Below, one piece after another: positions 8,398 to 16,971 of a stretch of 64,000 nt of DNA (position 1 is its first letter; the number at the start of each line of letters is the position of its first letter). Position numbers and translations under genes: made by a program. The notes beneath the pieces were generated by a model. The model saw only the letters and a list, made by a program, of their open reading frames with translations, searched no databases and had not been told where the DNA came from. The DNA is from Paenibacillus_L residui (GTDB lineage: Bacteria; Bacillota; Bacilli; Paenibacillales; NBRC-103111): NCBI RefSeq assembly GCF_042677205.1, contig NZ_JBHTIU010000039.1, forward strand, positions 261,207 through 325,206, read 5' to 3'.

Positions 8398-8601
8398 TCA
8401 TGAAGGCCCGGGCAGAGGGACTAGAGAAACGGTGGAAACCGCACTCACTTCCGGAGCGGGCTTGGTATATCCCCCGGTGTTGTACAGATTGGACAGCGAC
8501 TTAATCACTCCCGCACTGCCTATTTGCAGGACTGAAGAATTAGTAACCGCCCCGATTCGAATCGTATGAATAGTTATATTCTGATGAACAGTCAAATTCA
8601 T
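8398..8601 (-). CDS. gerPB: Spore germination protein GerPB
   Basis: A 67-residue protein with the GerPB pattern: IRIGAVTNSSVLQIGSAG, then SLSNLYNTGGYTKPAPE and a Pro-rich end. Its ATG overlaps the gerPA stop as ATGA. The gap to gerPC is 72 bp. Like the other small GerP proteins it has no signal peptide and is expected in the spore outer layers. Confidence 0.87.
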   Translation of the reverse strand: MNLTVHQNITIHTIRIGAVTNSSVLQIGSAGVIKSLSNLYNTGGYTKPAPEVSAVSTVSLVPLPGPS

Positions 8602-8825
8602 CCCGATCCCGCCTTCGCCGAAGACGTATCGACCAAATCAGGATCATTGGTATTCGTAGCGCTTATTCCGCTGTTGGTTAATGGAAGATCGCCCGTTATG
8701 AAGGAGCCTGCACCGGCAAATGTTTTTGATGTGCTGACGGGTGACAGAAAGACAGCATCACCGAATTGGACTATCCCTCCCGAGTCAACGCTTAATATTT
8801 TTACGTTTCCGACGATGGAAGGCAC
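8598..8825 (-). CDS. gerPA: Spore germination protein GerPA
   Basis: A 75-residue protein beginning with GTG after a strong AAGGAGG ribosome site. The sequence follows GerPA closely: PSIVGNVKI...VQFGDAVFLSP..STSKT.AGAGSF.TGD and NSGISATNTNDPDLVD. It is the first gene of the gerP cluster, 63 bp downstream of a sigma-K-like promoter. GerPF is similar in sequence to GerPA, but operon position favours GerPA. Confidence 0.88.
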   Translation of the reverse strand: MPSIVGNVKILSVDSGGIVQFGDAVFLSPVSTSKTFAGAGSFITGDLPLTNSGISATNTNDPDLVDTSSAKAGSG

Positions 8826-8888
8826 GGATTTGACCTCCTTTTCGGCTCAATTGGAACGGTTCCCTGAAGAAGTCATTTGCATATAACC

Positions 8889-8916
8889 TATTGTATGTAG
8901 ATAAATACCCAGAGGT
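8889..8916 (-). promoter_or_regulatory. Sigma-K-type promoter of the gerP operon
   Basis: On the minus strand the -10 CATACAATA matches CATANNNTA exactly, and an AC dinucleotide lies 17 bp upstream as the -35. The Bacillus gerP operon is known to be transcribed by mother-cell sigma-K, so element and gene content agree. The transcript start is inferred. Confidence 0.6.
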
Positions 8917-9153
8917 TCATATAATTGCCTTGCCGCTGCAATCTGAAGGAGAACATCTTAAACCGGCAATCTATCGCAGAATAAAAAGGCGTTAGGCGTT
9001 AAACCATTAAGTGCCCTTTTGGGCATCGAGCCCGTATACTGATTAGCAGAATGATGAGGCTGCAGTGATCAGCTTCCTCCGCCTAGACCCAAGTTTGCCT
9101 GGTGTACGATTTGCTCAGGAAAATAATATACGGACAGAAAGGAGAATACGGAA
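8917..9153. other. Intergenic region between gerPA and the Hsp20-like gene
   Basis: With the promoter above it, this is a 328-bp gap between divergent genes. A small hairpin TGCCC-TTTT-GGGCA is present near 9020. I see no further gene; the promoter of the Hsp20-like gene must be here but I cannot assign it. Confidence 0.4.
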
Positions 9154-9600
9154 ATGAGCGATAGAAACTCCGGTTCGTTCGACTGGAAGTCGCTGGAGAA
9201 GTTATTCGGGGGGCCTCTTCCATTCATGGCGGAAGCTTTAAAGCAACGGGCGCAAGCAGAGTCCTCGTGGGTGGAGAACTATGTCAGGCAAATCCTGAAA
9301 GGACCGGGAAAAATTAAAAGCAAAAACGGACTGGAGCATGAATTGGTGGAAACTCAAGACGACCTTATCGTCAAAATAAAAATACCGGACCATATTAACC
9401 CTCGTAACCTAAAGCTATTCGTCAGCCATAATTCATTAAAGCTCAACGGTTTATCTGCCAAAAGCCGAGTAGTCCGCCTGCCCAAAAATGTGATAGGGGA
9501 ATCTGCCAAGGCCATCCTTAAAAAAGGAGTGCTGCAGGTGCGCATGCCCAAGGACTACGAAGGGGACTTCTTTAATGAAATCCGAATCCGCATCCGTTAA
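9154..9600 (+). CDS. Hsp20/alpha-crystallin-like protein, probably spore-associated
   Basis: A 148-residue protein with an AAAGGAG ribosome site. Residues 60-148 look like an alpha-crystallin beta-sandwich: ELVETQDDLIVKIKIPDHIN, SLKLNGL, and the closing AILKKGVLQVRMPK that resembles the A-x-x-x-n-GvL-x-v-x-x-P motif of Hsp20. The N-terminus has SFDWKSLEKLFGG. Spore proteins such as GerT and CotM/CotP belong to this fold. It sits next to gerP, which suggests a coat or germination role, but this is an inference. Codon 1 is clear; the function as a chaperone is not proven. Confidence 0.65.
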   Translation: MSDRNSGSFDWKSLEKLFGGPLPFMAEALKQRAQAESSWVENYVRQILKGPGKIKSKNGLEHELVETQDDLIVKIKIPDHINPRNLKLFVSHNSLKLNGLSAKSRVVRLPKNVIGESAKAILKKGVLQVRMPKDYEGDFFNEIRIRIR

Positions 9601-9769
9601 AATTCTACGGGCAATCAGAATAATTGAAGAAATCGGGGGCGACAATAAAAAAAGCTCCTAACGAAGCCTCTTCGAAGATGAATAACCCGGTATTAGAGGA
9701 AGTTTTTCGTGCCAATAACGATCTTTTTACAAGGAAAAACAATTCTTCCGTAAGGAGTTGAACCATTCA

Positions 9770-9946
9770 ATGACAGAGAACAATAAAGAATATATGCTTA
9801 CCGATTTCGACGGGCATGACGAGCTTCTGAACGATTTGATAAAGCTGGAAGACAAAATCCGGGGCCGGATGGGGGAGCATGTTCATCTCATTGCCTATAC
9901 GAGAAGCGAGGAAGGGACGGAATGCAGACCCGGATTGTCCGACTGA
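9770..9946 (+). CDS. Small acidic protein of unknown function
   Basis: A 58-residue acidic protein (MTENNKEYMLTDFDGHDE, LLNDLIKLEDKIRGRMG...). AAGGAG lies 12 nt upstream of the ATG at 9770; a TTG at 9758 directly abuts the ribosome site and is less likely. No membrane segment or known motif is seen. It follows the Hsp20-like gene on the same strand and might be a small sporulation protein, though nothing in the sequence proves that. Confidence 0.5.
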   Translation: MTENNKEYMLTDFDGHDELLNDLIKLEDKIRGRMGEHVHLIAYTRSEEGTECRPGLSD

Positions 9947-9988
9947 AGTACGGGCAATCCGTTCTTTCATTTGAACGAGAAGTGACCC

Positions 9989-10210
9989 TTATTTGTTAAA
10001 CATGCGGATCAGATACAGAATGAGAGAGCCCGCGGCGCTTATGAGGAGACAGGTTACAACCGGAAAATAAAATTTGAAGTTTTCTTTCTCCACGACGATA
10101 TCTCCAGGAAGCCTGCCCAGATTCAAATAACGCCCCCCGACTTGCCAAAGCAAGCCCAATACAATCAGGATTATACCGCCAATAATCATCCATTTGGCTG
10201 CCGGATTCAT
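9989..10210 (-). CDS. DUF2905-family small membrane protein
   Basis: A 73-residue membrane protein with two spans (MIIGGIILIVLGLLWQVGG and FPVVTCLLISAAGSLILYLI) separated by LGRLPGDIVVEKENFKFYFP, the signature of the DUF2905 family. The ATG at 10210 follows AAAGGAG at good distance; an upstream in-frame ATG lies before the ribosome site. In many Firmicutes such genes lie near ruvAB; here it is isolated. The molecular function is unknown. Confidence 0.8.
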   Translation of the reverse strand: MNPAAKWMIIGGIILIVLGLLWQVGGRYLNLGRLPGDIVVEKENFKFYFPVVTCLLISAAGSLILYLIRMFNK

Positions 10211-10457
10211 CGGTAGCGCTCCTTTCATAACATAGTGTGTTGAAAATTCGACCAGGGACGGTTACGCTGCTTCTTGTTTCCTTCGTTCTGGCCCGTTTAT
10301 GCATAAGATGACTTTCCCTAACAACATCGATAAGGGACCTCCCCCTGAAACGGCCCGAATTTGGGTCTGAATGGTTTGGCCGCTTCGAGGGGAGTTCACG
10401 AATGCAGGTTGCCTGGCCAAGTTCTCACGAATATTTGACCGTGCTATAAAACCCTTG

Positions 10458-11471
10458 TCAATTCAGATCGCGGATTGCAATCGGCCTGCCTTCCTGTACA
10501 GACCGGTTCGACGCCTCCATCAGCTTGGTTAGATCAACGGCCAGTTGAATATTCTCCTCCGCATCGGTTCCCTTGTGGATATGCTCAATCCATTGATCGA
10601 ATGCCGCCGGGGCATCCTGAGGGATCGATTCGCGGATTTGCCATTCCTTAGCGTAGTCTTCCCCCTTAACGCTGCTGCGAAACATCATTTTCCCGTCATG
10701 GGAAGAGTAAAGCAAACTGCCTTCGGTTCCGTGAACCTCCAGAGCGAACGGGGAGAAGCGGTTAACAAAGCCCGCTTCGACGATCCCGATGGCTCCGTTG
10801 CCGCACTGCAGGACACTGACGGCATTATCCTCCACTTCCCTTCCGGTTATGTACCCGTAGGTGGCGCTGACGGTCTCCGGCATTCCTAGCAGCAGACGGG
10901 TCAAATACATCGGGTGGCAGCCCAAATCGATCATGGCTCCTCCCCCGCACTCCTCTTTGCTGTAGAAATGGGCAGGAAGCCAGCCTGTCGCGGATTGATT
11001 CGTAGGAATAGCACCGTTGTGGGATAAGCGGGAACGGACCAGCGTCACTTGGCCGAACAGCCCCTGTGCCGCCATCTCGCGGACAGCCAAGGTATATCCG
11101 AAATATAACCTCGGCAGAGAAACCATCAGCCTGACGTCGTTAGCCCGGACCGCTTCAAGAATGGCTTTCACTTCCTGCCAGGTCGGGGCAATGACTTTCT
11201 CGGTAAAAATATGTTTGCCGGCTTCAGCAGCGGCAACAATTACCTCTTTGTGCATGGTCGTAGGCGCATCCACAACAACCGCATCCACTTGTGCCAGCAT
11301 GTCTTCATAACGTTCGTAAAACCGGACTCCCTTGGCATTCGCTGCCGCTTGGCCCCTCTCCGGATTTTCGTCCCAGACAGCAGCTATTTGCGTATGAGGA
11401 TGGTTTTCTACCTGGCGGGCATAATCCTCGGCATGCACATGCCAGAAGCTGGCCATTCCGATTTTCAACAT
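10458..11471 (-). CDS. Gfo/Idh/MocA-family oxidoreductase
   Basis: A 337-residue NAD(P)-dependent dehydrogenase-like protein. The N-terminal Rossmann fold starts MLKIGMASFWHVHAEDYAR, where the usual GxGxxG is replaced by ASFWHVHA, as in a branch of sugar-related members. The catalytic-region EKV (family EKP) is in GKHIFTEKVIAP, followed by the C-terminal alpha/beta domain with GGGAMIDLGCHPMYL. It probably oxidises or epimerises a sugar, inositol or related polyol; the substrate is unknown. A ribosome site AGGGGGG precedes the ATG. It lies after copA but is separated from it by a terminator, so it is likely an independent unit. Confidence 0.88.
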   Translation of the reverse strand: MLKIGMASFWHVHAEDYARQVENHPHTQIAAVWDENPERGQAAANAKGVRFYERYEDMLAQVDAVVVDAPTTMHKEVIVAAAEAGKHIFTEKVIAPTWQEVKAILEAVRANDVRLMVSLPRLYFGYTLAVREMAAQGLFGQVTLVRSRLSHNGAIPTNQSATGWLPAHFYSKEECGGGAMIDLGCHPMYLTRLLLGMPETVSATYGYITGREVEDNAVSVLQCGNGAIGIVEAGFVNRFSPFALEVHGTEGSLLYSSHDGKMMFRSSVKGEDYAKEWQIRESIPQDAPAAFDQWIEHIHKGTDAEENIQLAVDLTKLMEASNRSVQEGRPIAIRDLN

Positions 11472-11524
11472 ACTTATCCCCCCTGCATCAGATTTCCATT
11501 ACATAGTAGCATAAGTTGGAAAAA

Positions 11525-11553
11525 AAGCCGATCCCCTATATGGAGACCGGCTT
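11525..11553 (-). terminator. Terminator of copA
   Basis: The imperfect stem AAGCCG-GTCTCC/GGGGAT-CGGCTT is followed on the minus strand by seven T. It lies 34 bp after the copA stop and ends the copper transcript. Confidence 0.8.
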
Positions 11554-11586
11554 AAAAGATTTTGATTATTTTATTCCCGAGTTTGG

Positions 11587-14016
11587 TTACAGCTTTACCC
11601 TCTGCAATCTTAAAGCATTTAATACTACGGATACCGAGCTAAGTGCCATGGCGGCTCCGGCTACCCATGGCGCGAGGAAACCCGCTGCCGCAATCGGGAT
11701 GCCGAGAGAATTGTAGGCCAATGCCCAGAACAGATTCTGCTTGATATTATTCATCGTTTTGCGGCTCATATAGATGGCGTCCGGTATGCTCTTCAGATCG
11801 CCTCTCATTAACGTTACGTCCGCAGCTTCCATAGCGACATCCGTTCCGGTCCCGATAGCCATGCCGATATCCGCTGTCGCCAATGCCGGAGCATCGTTGA
11901 TGCCATCCCCGACCATAGCGACTTTCTCCCCTGCCGCTTGAAGCTTCTTCACCTGCTCTGCTTTCTCCTCAGGCAGCACTTCGGCCAGGACGCGGTCTAT
12001 CCCTGCCTGCTTGGCAATCGCTTGAGCCGTTCTCTCGTTATCGCCTGTGAGCATAATGACGGTGAGCCCCATCTCCCGCAGCCGCGCTACAGCCTCCCGC
12101 GAGGTCTCCTTGAGCGTATCGGCCACTGCCACCATGCCCGCATAACGTCCGTCTGCGGCTGCAAGCATGACTGTCTTGCCGGTGTTCTCCATTCTTTCCT
12201 TCTCCTCTATCGCTTCGGAAGGAATGGATATGTCGAACCGATCCATCAGTTTCACAGTCCCGACCAGAAGGTCTCGATCTTCGACCTTGGCACGGATCCC
12301 GTATCCGGGAACCGCTTCGAACTGCTGTGCCTCCGGCATCGCTATCCCTTGCTCGGAAATTCCCGCAACGATGGCTTCCGCCAAGGGATGCTCCGACAAT
12401 CTCTCGGCCGCTCCGAGCCATTGAAGGAACCGTATACGCTCCACACCCGAAGCCGGTAACACATCCGTCAGCTCCGGCTTGCCTTTGGTGACGGTCCCTG
12501 TCTTATCGAGAACAACGGTTGTAATCCGGTGAACGGATTCCAGATGCTCTCCTCCCTTGAACAGAATTCCGGCTTCCGCCGCCCGGCCGGACCCGGCCAT
12601 AATCGAGGTAGGGGTCGCCAGCCCGAGAGCACAAGGACAAGCGATAACGAGTACAGCGATCGCTTTCTCCAGCGCACCGGCAAACTGTCCCGGATCGATG
12701 ATAAAGTACCATAAGAGAAAAGCGACAAGAGCAATGCCAACGACAATCGGTACAAATATTCCCGAAATCCGGTCGGCCACTCTTTGAATAGGAGCCTTCG
12801 AGCCTTGGGCTTCCTCCACGACTTTTATAATTTGTGCCAACGCCGTCTCTTTCCCTACCTGGGTTGCCCGGAAGCGAAGAGAACCATTTTTGTTCAAGGT
12901 CGCACCGATGACCCGGTCTCCGGCATGCTTCTCTACCGGTATGCTCTCTCCGGTCAGCATCGATTCGTCGACGGCTGATTGTCCTTCCAACACTTCGCCG
13001 TCTACCGGAATTTTCTCCCCCGGTTTCACAAGGACGATATCTCCGACAACCACTTGTTCGACAGGAACATCCATCTCCTGTCCATCGCGCAGCACACGAG
13101 CCGACTTGGCTTGAAGCCCCATCAGCTTCTTGATCGCTTCGGATGTCCGGCCCTTGGCCAACGCTTCGAACACTTTACCGAGAATAATTAGCGTAATAAG
13201 GACGGCACTTGTTTCATAATACAGTTCAACCGAATGATGCGCATTGCCGCTCCATCTGGTCGTTAGATAGAGACTGTAGAAATAAGCCGCGGATGTCCCG
13301 AGTGCTACAAGCACATCCATATTCGCGCTTTTGTTCCGTAGAGCCTTGTAAGCTCCGACATAAAACTGCCATCCAATAATAAATTGAACGGGGGTTGCCA
13401 GAGCGAACTGGAACCAGGGATTCATAAATAAATCTGGAATCCAGATAAACGAAGTAAACCGGAAATGGCTGACCATCGACCATAACAGCGGCAGCGATAA
13501 TATCGCCGAAACAATCAATTTCGTTAGCTGAATTTTGATTTCCTTTTTCCTGTGATCGGTCCCGGCCGCTTCTTCCTTCAAAACAGCCTTATAGCCCAGG
13601 TCTTCGACCTTCCTCTGCAAATCTTCCAGCTTTACCTCATCTTCCGAATAATCGACATGCGCCGTTTCCAAAGCGAAATTAACCGTCGCTTTGGTGACGC
13701 CCGGCAGCTTGTTCAGCCCCTTTTCAATTCGGGACGCGCAGGCGGCACAAGTCATTCCGGAGATTTGCAGCTCAACGGATTGCTTTACGGTGTTGTAACC
13801 CAATTGCTGAATCTTATGCTCCAACTGCTCGGAATCGACTTTATCCGGATGATACACTACCGTTGCTTTTTCCAGGGCAAAATTGACGTTGGCCGACTCG
13901 ACTCCGTCCATTTTGGCCAATCCTTTTTCGATTCGATTAGCACATGCTGCACAGGTCATCCCCGTTATTTGGTAGGTCGTATTTTTAGTTGATTTTACTG
14001 CTTCTTTGGCATCCAT
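11587..14016 (-). CDS. copA: Copper-exporting P1B-type ATPase CopA
   Basis: An 809-residue Cu(I) efflux ATPase. Two N-terminal heavy-metal domains each carry GMTCAAC (near residues 20 and 88), followed by eight expected membrane spans. The metal channel motif ACPCALGLATP, the phosphorylation site DKTGT, the nucleotide-binding SEHPLAEAI and the hinge GDGINDAPALA are all intact, so the enzyme should be active. The ATG at 14016 follows GAGGTG. It lies downstream of csoR-copZ but has its own CsoR-type operator at 14047, implying that it can be induced by copper from its own promoter. It pumps cytoplasmic copper delivered by CopZ out of the cell. Confidence 0.96.
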   Translation of the reverse strand: MDAKEAVKSTKNTTYQITGMTCAACANRIEKGLAKMDGVESANVNFALEKATVVYHPDKVDSEQLEHKIQQLGYNTVKQSVELQISGMTCAACASRIEKGLNKLPGVTKATVNFALETAHVDYSEDEVKLEDLQRKVEDLGYKAVLKEEAAGTDHRKKEIKIQLTKLIVSAILSLPLLWSMVSHFRFTSFIWIPDLFMNPWFQFALATPVQFIIGWQFYVGAYKALRNKSANMDVLVALGTSAAYFYSLYLTTRWSGNAHHSVELYYETSAVLITLIILGKVFEALAKGRTSEAIKKLMGLQAKSARVLRDGQEMDVPVEQVVVGDIVLVKPGEKIPVDGEVLEGQSAVDESMLTGESIPVEKHAGDRVIGATLNKNGSLRFRATQVGKETALAQIIKVVEEAQGSKAPIQRVADRISGIFVPIVVGIALVAFLLWYFIIDPGQFAGALEKAIAVLVIACPCALGLATPTSIMAGSGRAAEAGILFKGGEHLESVHRITTVVLDKTGTVTKGKPELTDVLPASGVERIRFLQWLGAAERLSEHPLAEAIVAGISEQGIAMPEAQQFEAVPGYGIRAKVEDRDLLVGTVKLMDRFDISIPSEAIEEKERMENTGKTVMLAAADGRYAGMVAVADTLKETSREAVARLREMGLTVIMLTGDNERTAQAIAKQAGIDRVLAEVLPEEKAEQVKKLQAAGEKVAMVGDGINDAPALATADIGMAIGTGTDVAMEAADVTLMRGDLKSIPDAIYMSRKTMNNIKQNLFWALAYNSLGIPIAAAGFLAPWVAGAAMALSSVSVVLNALRLQRVKL

Positions 14017-14046
14017 CGGAAACACCTCTCTAGGTAAGTAAACACC

Positions 14047-14063
14047 ATACCCCAGTAGGGTAT
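14047..14063. promoter_or_regulatory. CsoR-type operator upstream of copA
   Basis: ATACCC-N5-GGGTAT, a G/C-tract dyad typical of CsoR operators, 31 bp before the copA start. A second site with the same 17-bp layout precedes csoR. Confidence 0.75.
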
Positions 14064-14243
14064 ATAATTGAGGGAAGAAAAGCTCCTGAACGGAGCATAC
14101 AGGTTATTTATAGAATTCCCCAATGTTCTGAGATTAATCTTTCGTCGTACTGGTTCACTCGAAGCCAGGATTAGTTAAGCTATCGCTGATGTCATCGTCC
14201 CTCGGGCTGACGTTACTCTCCGGGGTTGGGCTAACCAGCGACG

Positions 14244-14444
14244 TTAGGCTACATCGTACCCTTGATCTTCAATGGCGCTTCTAATCGCATCTTCCGTCAG
14301 TTTGGACTCGTCAAATTCAACCGCGACGGTCTTCCCCTCCAAATCGACTTTACCGGCAGCGCCAATTTTCTTCAATGCTCCTTCTATCGAATTAACGCAA
14401 TGATTGCAGGACATTCCTTCCACTTTCAGAACGATGGATTTCAT
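14244..14444 (-). CDS. copZ: Copper chaperone CopZ
   Basis: A 66-residue heavy-metal-associated domain protein: MKSIVLKVEGMSCNHCVNSI carries the MxCxxC copper site (Cys13, Cys16). The beta-alpha-beta-beta-alpha-beta length is that of CopZ. It lies 26 bp after csoR and 227 bp before copA, and would carry Cu(I) to the N-terminal domains of CopA. A strong ribosome site (GGAGAGG) precedes the ATG. Confidence 0.94.
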   Translation of the reverse strand: MKSIVLKVEGMSCNHCVNSIEGALKKIGAAGKVDLEGKTVAVEFDESKLTEDAIRSAIEDQGYDVA

Positions 14445-14470
14445 AACAAACCTCTCCTTATTCGTGTAAT

Positions 14471-14806
14471 TTATTTCATAAGCTTATTGACGGTCTTTAA
14501 CAACTCGTCGATCACATCATGATCGCCTTCTTGAATTCTTTCTACCACACAGCTTCTCATATGCCCTTCCAACAGCATCTTCCCTACACCATTCAATGCG
14601 GACTGAATAGCGGCAATCTGGTTAAGTACATCATCACAATAAGTATCTCTCTCAATCATCCCTTTAATTCCGCGGATTTGCCCTTCAATCCGGTTCAGCC
14701 GGGTAATCAGATTGGATTTGATTTTATCAGAATGATGACTCTTCCTTTCATCTCCGGAAGCACAGGCATGAGTGTCGTCCATTAAGCCATCCATCAAGTG
14801 ATCCAT
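14471..14806 (-). CDS. csoR: Copper-sensing repressor CsoR
   Basis: A 111-residue all-helical repressor of the CsoR/RcnR family. The Cu(I)-binding set is present: Cys in ERDTYCDDV, then His and Cys in EGHMRSCV; the DNA-contact region contains RLNRIEGQIRGI. The N-terminus is extended by about 20 His/Asp/Met-rich residues, perhaps extra metal ligands. The ATG at 14806 is set by AAGGAGGGA six bases upstream. It is the first gene of csoR-copZ and presumably represses itself and copA at the two dyads in this region, releasing DNA when copper binds. Confidence 0.94.
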   Translation of the reverse strand: MDHLMDGLMDDTHACASGDERKSHHSDKIKSNLITRLNRIEGQIRGIKGMIERDTYCDDVLNQIAAIQSALNGVGKMLLEGHMRSCVVERIQEGDHDVIDELLKTVNKLMK

Positions 14807-14840
14807 GAGCAATCCCTCCTTGTTACATATTCATATTACC

Positions 14841-14857
14841 ATACCCCCCTAAGGTAT
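14841..14857. promoter_or_regulatory. CsoR-type operator upstream of csoR-copZ
   Basis: ATACC-N7-GGTAT (ATACCCCCCTAAGGTAT), matching the layout of the copA site and located 35 bp ahead of csoR. This suggests autoregulation. Confidence 0.72.
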
Positions 14858-15155
14858 GCAATAGGGGTTTAAAAATAAATTATAATGAGTCTCCCTTGAA
14901 TATGGAATACCCTTTTTGGAGTCTTGGTACATTGGGCTGATCTCGTTTTGGACCGTGAATCCCTATAAGAATGAGCTGTACTAACTGGGGGGCGTACTGC
15001 TGAACATCATATCATAGGTGGGGCCTCTTTCACAAAAGTGCTGCGTTGAGCAGAAGCCCAGCGAGGCCGCCTCGACAATATTCATCCGTTTCGGAGGGAA
15101 GCGCAGAAGCTCCACCCCGGGCATAAAGGCAACCTATGGGTATTAGGAGCGTACC
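14858..15155. other. Intergenic region between csoR and the BCCT gene
   Basis: About 300 bp without a convincing gene. It should contain the csoR promoter on the minus strand; a -10 like TATAAT can be read in the opposite sense near 14880 as ATTATA. The segment 15020-15120 is GC-rich with short repeats (GCGCAGAAGC type). No clear terminator for anything is seen. Confidence 0.3.
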
Positions 15156-16682
15156 TTAGGGCTCCCTAAGAAGGAGAGCTTCCAGCTTTTTCAATCGTTC
15201 CTTTTCTTTTTTGCGGATTTGCTTATAGTCGTCGTTCAGCGCCTTTTGGATAGAAAAGCACATAAAAACCATAATCAAGGCAAAGGGAAGGGCTGCCACA
15301 ATGGAAGCCGTCTGAAGACCGTTCAGCCCTCCGCTAAGGAGCAGTACGACGGCAATGGTCGATTGCAGAACCCCCCATATCAGCTTAACCTTGGCGGAAG
15401 GGTTCAATGCCCCCTTGCTGGATAACATCCCGAGAACGAAGGTGGCGGAATCGGCCGATGTAACAAAAAACGTAATGATTAATATTGTCGCCAAACCGGC
15501 TATTATTGTCCCCAGAGGAAGCTGCTCCAGCATAATAAACAACGCACTCGTCACATCCCGCTGCACGGCTTCGGCCAGATGAGCCCCGTCGAAGATTTCC
15601 AGCTTAAGGCCAGTGGCGCCAAATACGGAAAACCAGACAAAGCCGAATGCACTGGGAATGATTAATACCCCAAGAATAAATTCGCGTATGGTTCTGCCTT
15701 TGGATACTCTGGCAATGAACATTCCGACGAAGGGAGCCCATGCAATCCACCACGACCAATAAAACAAGGTCCATGTGCCGATCCATGTGCTTTCGGTGAA
15801 AGGCGACAGCCTTAAACTCATCTGAACGACATTTTGCAAATATCCTCCGAGCGTGGAGGTAAACGTATCAAATATGAACGAAGTGGGGCCCGTCATTAGC
15901 ACAAACAGCATCAAGCCTACGGCTATGAGCAAATTGATGTTGCTTATCGTTTTGATCCCCTTATCCAGTCCGGCAGTCGCGGAAATCAAGTAAAGAACTG
16001 TAACCGCTGCTATAATGATGATTTGCGTCCATACCACATTAGGTATATGGAACAAGTGATTTAGGCCGCCTCCAATCTGCAGCGTACCGAGTCCCAGGGA
16101 GGTAGCCACTCCGAATACCGTGGCCAGTATGGCCAGGATATCGATTCCTTTGCCGATCGGTCCATTCACTCTATCTCCCAATAATGGAGTAAAGGTCGCG
16201 CTGATAAGCCCTCTGTAGCCTTTACGAAATTTGAAATAAGCCAGAGCTAGTGAAATGACGGAATAAATCGCCCAGGGATGAAGCCCCCAATGAAAGAAGG
16301 AATATCTCATGGCCAACCGCGCGGCTTGGGCCGTCCCCCCCAGCGCCCCTTCCGGAGGGACCAGGTAATGGGAAAGTGGTTCGGCTACTCCCCAGAAGAC
16401 AAGGCCGATCCCCATTCCGGCGCTAAACAACATGGCAAACCAGCTGATATTCGAGTATTCCGGCTCATCGTCGTCATCCCCCAACCGAATCGTTCCGTAT
16501 TTACTGAAGGCGATATATAAGCTAAAGATAAGAAAACCTAGCGTAACCAATAAATAGAACCAGCCGAAGGTGCTTATAGTAAACTCGAATGTTGCGTTGG
16601 CTGTAGCCGAAAGATGCTCCGGGTAAAACACTCCCCATAATACGAACAAACCGATAAGGATTAACGAAATGTAAAAAACCAT
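15156..16682 (-). CDS. BCCT-family transporter, probably glycine betaine (OpuD-like)
   Basis: A 508-residue protein with twelve expected membrane spans. BCCT markers are visible: FFHWGLHPWAIYS, the aromatic-rich YWSWWIAWAPFVGMFIARVS, and GRTIREFILGVL. Such carriers import betaine, choline or carnitine with sodium or protons, usually for osmoprotection. I start at the ATG at 16682 (AAGGAGAGGG ribosome site), which gives nearly the same length as Bacillus OpuD (about 512); a longer reading adds 15 residues without a ribosome site. The protein ends with a charged helix (RKKEKERLKKLEALLL), a region used for osmosensing in related carriers. The substrate is not proven. Confidence 0.88.
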   Translation of the reverse strand: MVFYISLILIGLFVLWGVFYPEHLSATANATFEFTISTFGWFYLLVTLGFLIFSLYIAFSKYGTIRLGDDDDEPEYSNISWFAMLFSAGMGIGLVFWGVAEPLSHYLVPPEGALGGTAQAARLAMRYSFFHWGLHPWAIYSVISLALAYFKFRKGYRGLISATFTPLLGDRVNGPIGKGIDILAILATVFGVATSLGLGTLQIGGGLNHLFHIPNVVWTQIIIIAAVTVLYLISATAGLDKGIKTISNINLLIAVGLMLFVLMTGPTSFIFDTFTSTLGGYLQNVVQMSLRLSPFTESTWIGTWTLFYWSWWIAWAPFVGMFIARVSKGRTIREFILGVLIIPSAFGFVWFSVFGATGLKLEIFDGAHLAEAVQRDVTSALFIMLEQLPLGTIIAGLATILIITFFVTSADSATFVLGMLSSKGALNPSAKVKLIWGVLQSTIAVVLLLSGGLNGLQTASIVAALPFALIMVFMCFSIQKALNDDYKQIRKKEKERLKKLEALLLREP

Positions 16683-16852
16683 TATGCCCTCTCCTTCCGA
16701 AGGTTCCATTATCATCGAATTAAGCAAACGGGTATTCTTAAATTATCCCCAATTGCCGCCGGGTTATATGCCGAACATTAAAAATCGGAAGCTCATTAAA
16801 AGATGAATGAAATAATGAAATTGTTAGAATTTTAGAACTTTAATGTTCGGAC

Positions 16853-16881
16853 TTGCATTTCCGTATGCTCCCGGATATAAT
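16853..16881 (+). promoter_or_regulatory. Sigma-A promoter of tRNA-Ala
   Basis: TTGCAT, a 17-bp spacer and a perfect TATAAT lie 17 bp before the tRNA 5' end, a standard arrangement for a stable-RNA promoter. Confidence 0.75.
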
Positions 16882-16898
16882 GATAAAGGTAGCCATGA

Positions 16899-16971
16899 GG
16901 GGCCTTAGCTCAGCTGGGAGAGCGCATCGCTGGCAGCGATGAGGTCAGGGGTTCGATCCCCCTAGGCTCCA
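16899..16971 (+). tRNA. tRNA-Ala (anticodon GGC)
   Basis: A complete cloverleaf: 7-bp acceptor stem GGGGCCT/AGGCTCC (one G-U pair), D arm GCTC-AGCTGGGA-GAGC, anticodon arm CATCG-CTGGCAG-CGATG with anticodon GGC, and T arm AGGGG-TTCGATC-CCCCT. The CCA end is not encoded. It is read from its own promoter and followed immediately by a 46-bp hairpin. Antisense reading of this gene yields the familiar spurious peptide EPLTSSLPAMRSPS, which should not be annotated. Confidence 0.97.
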
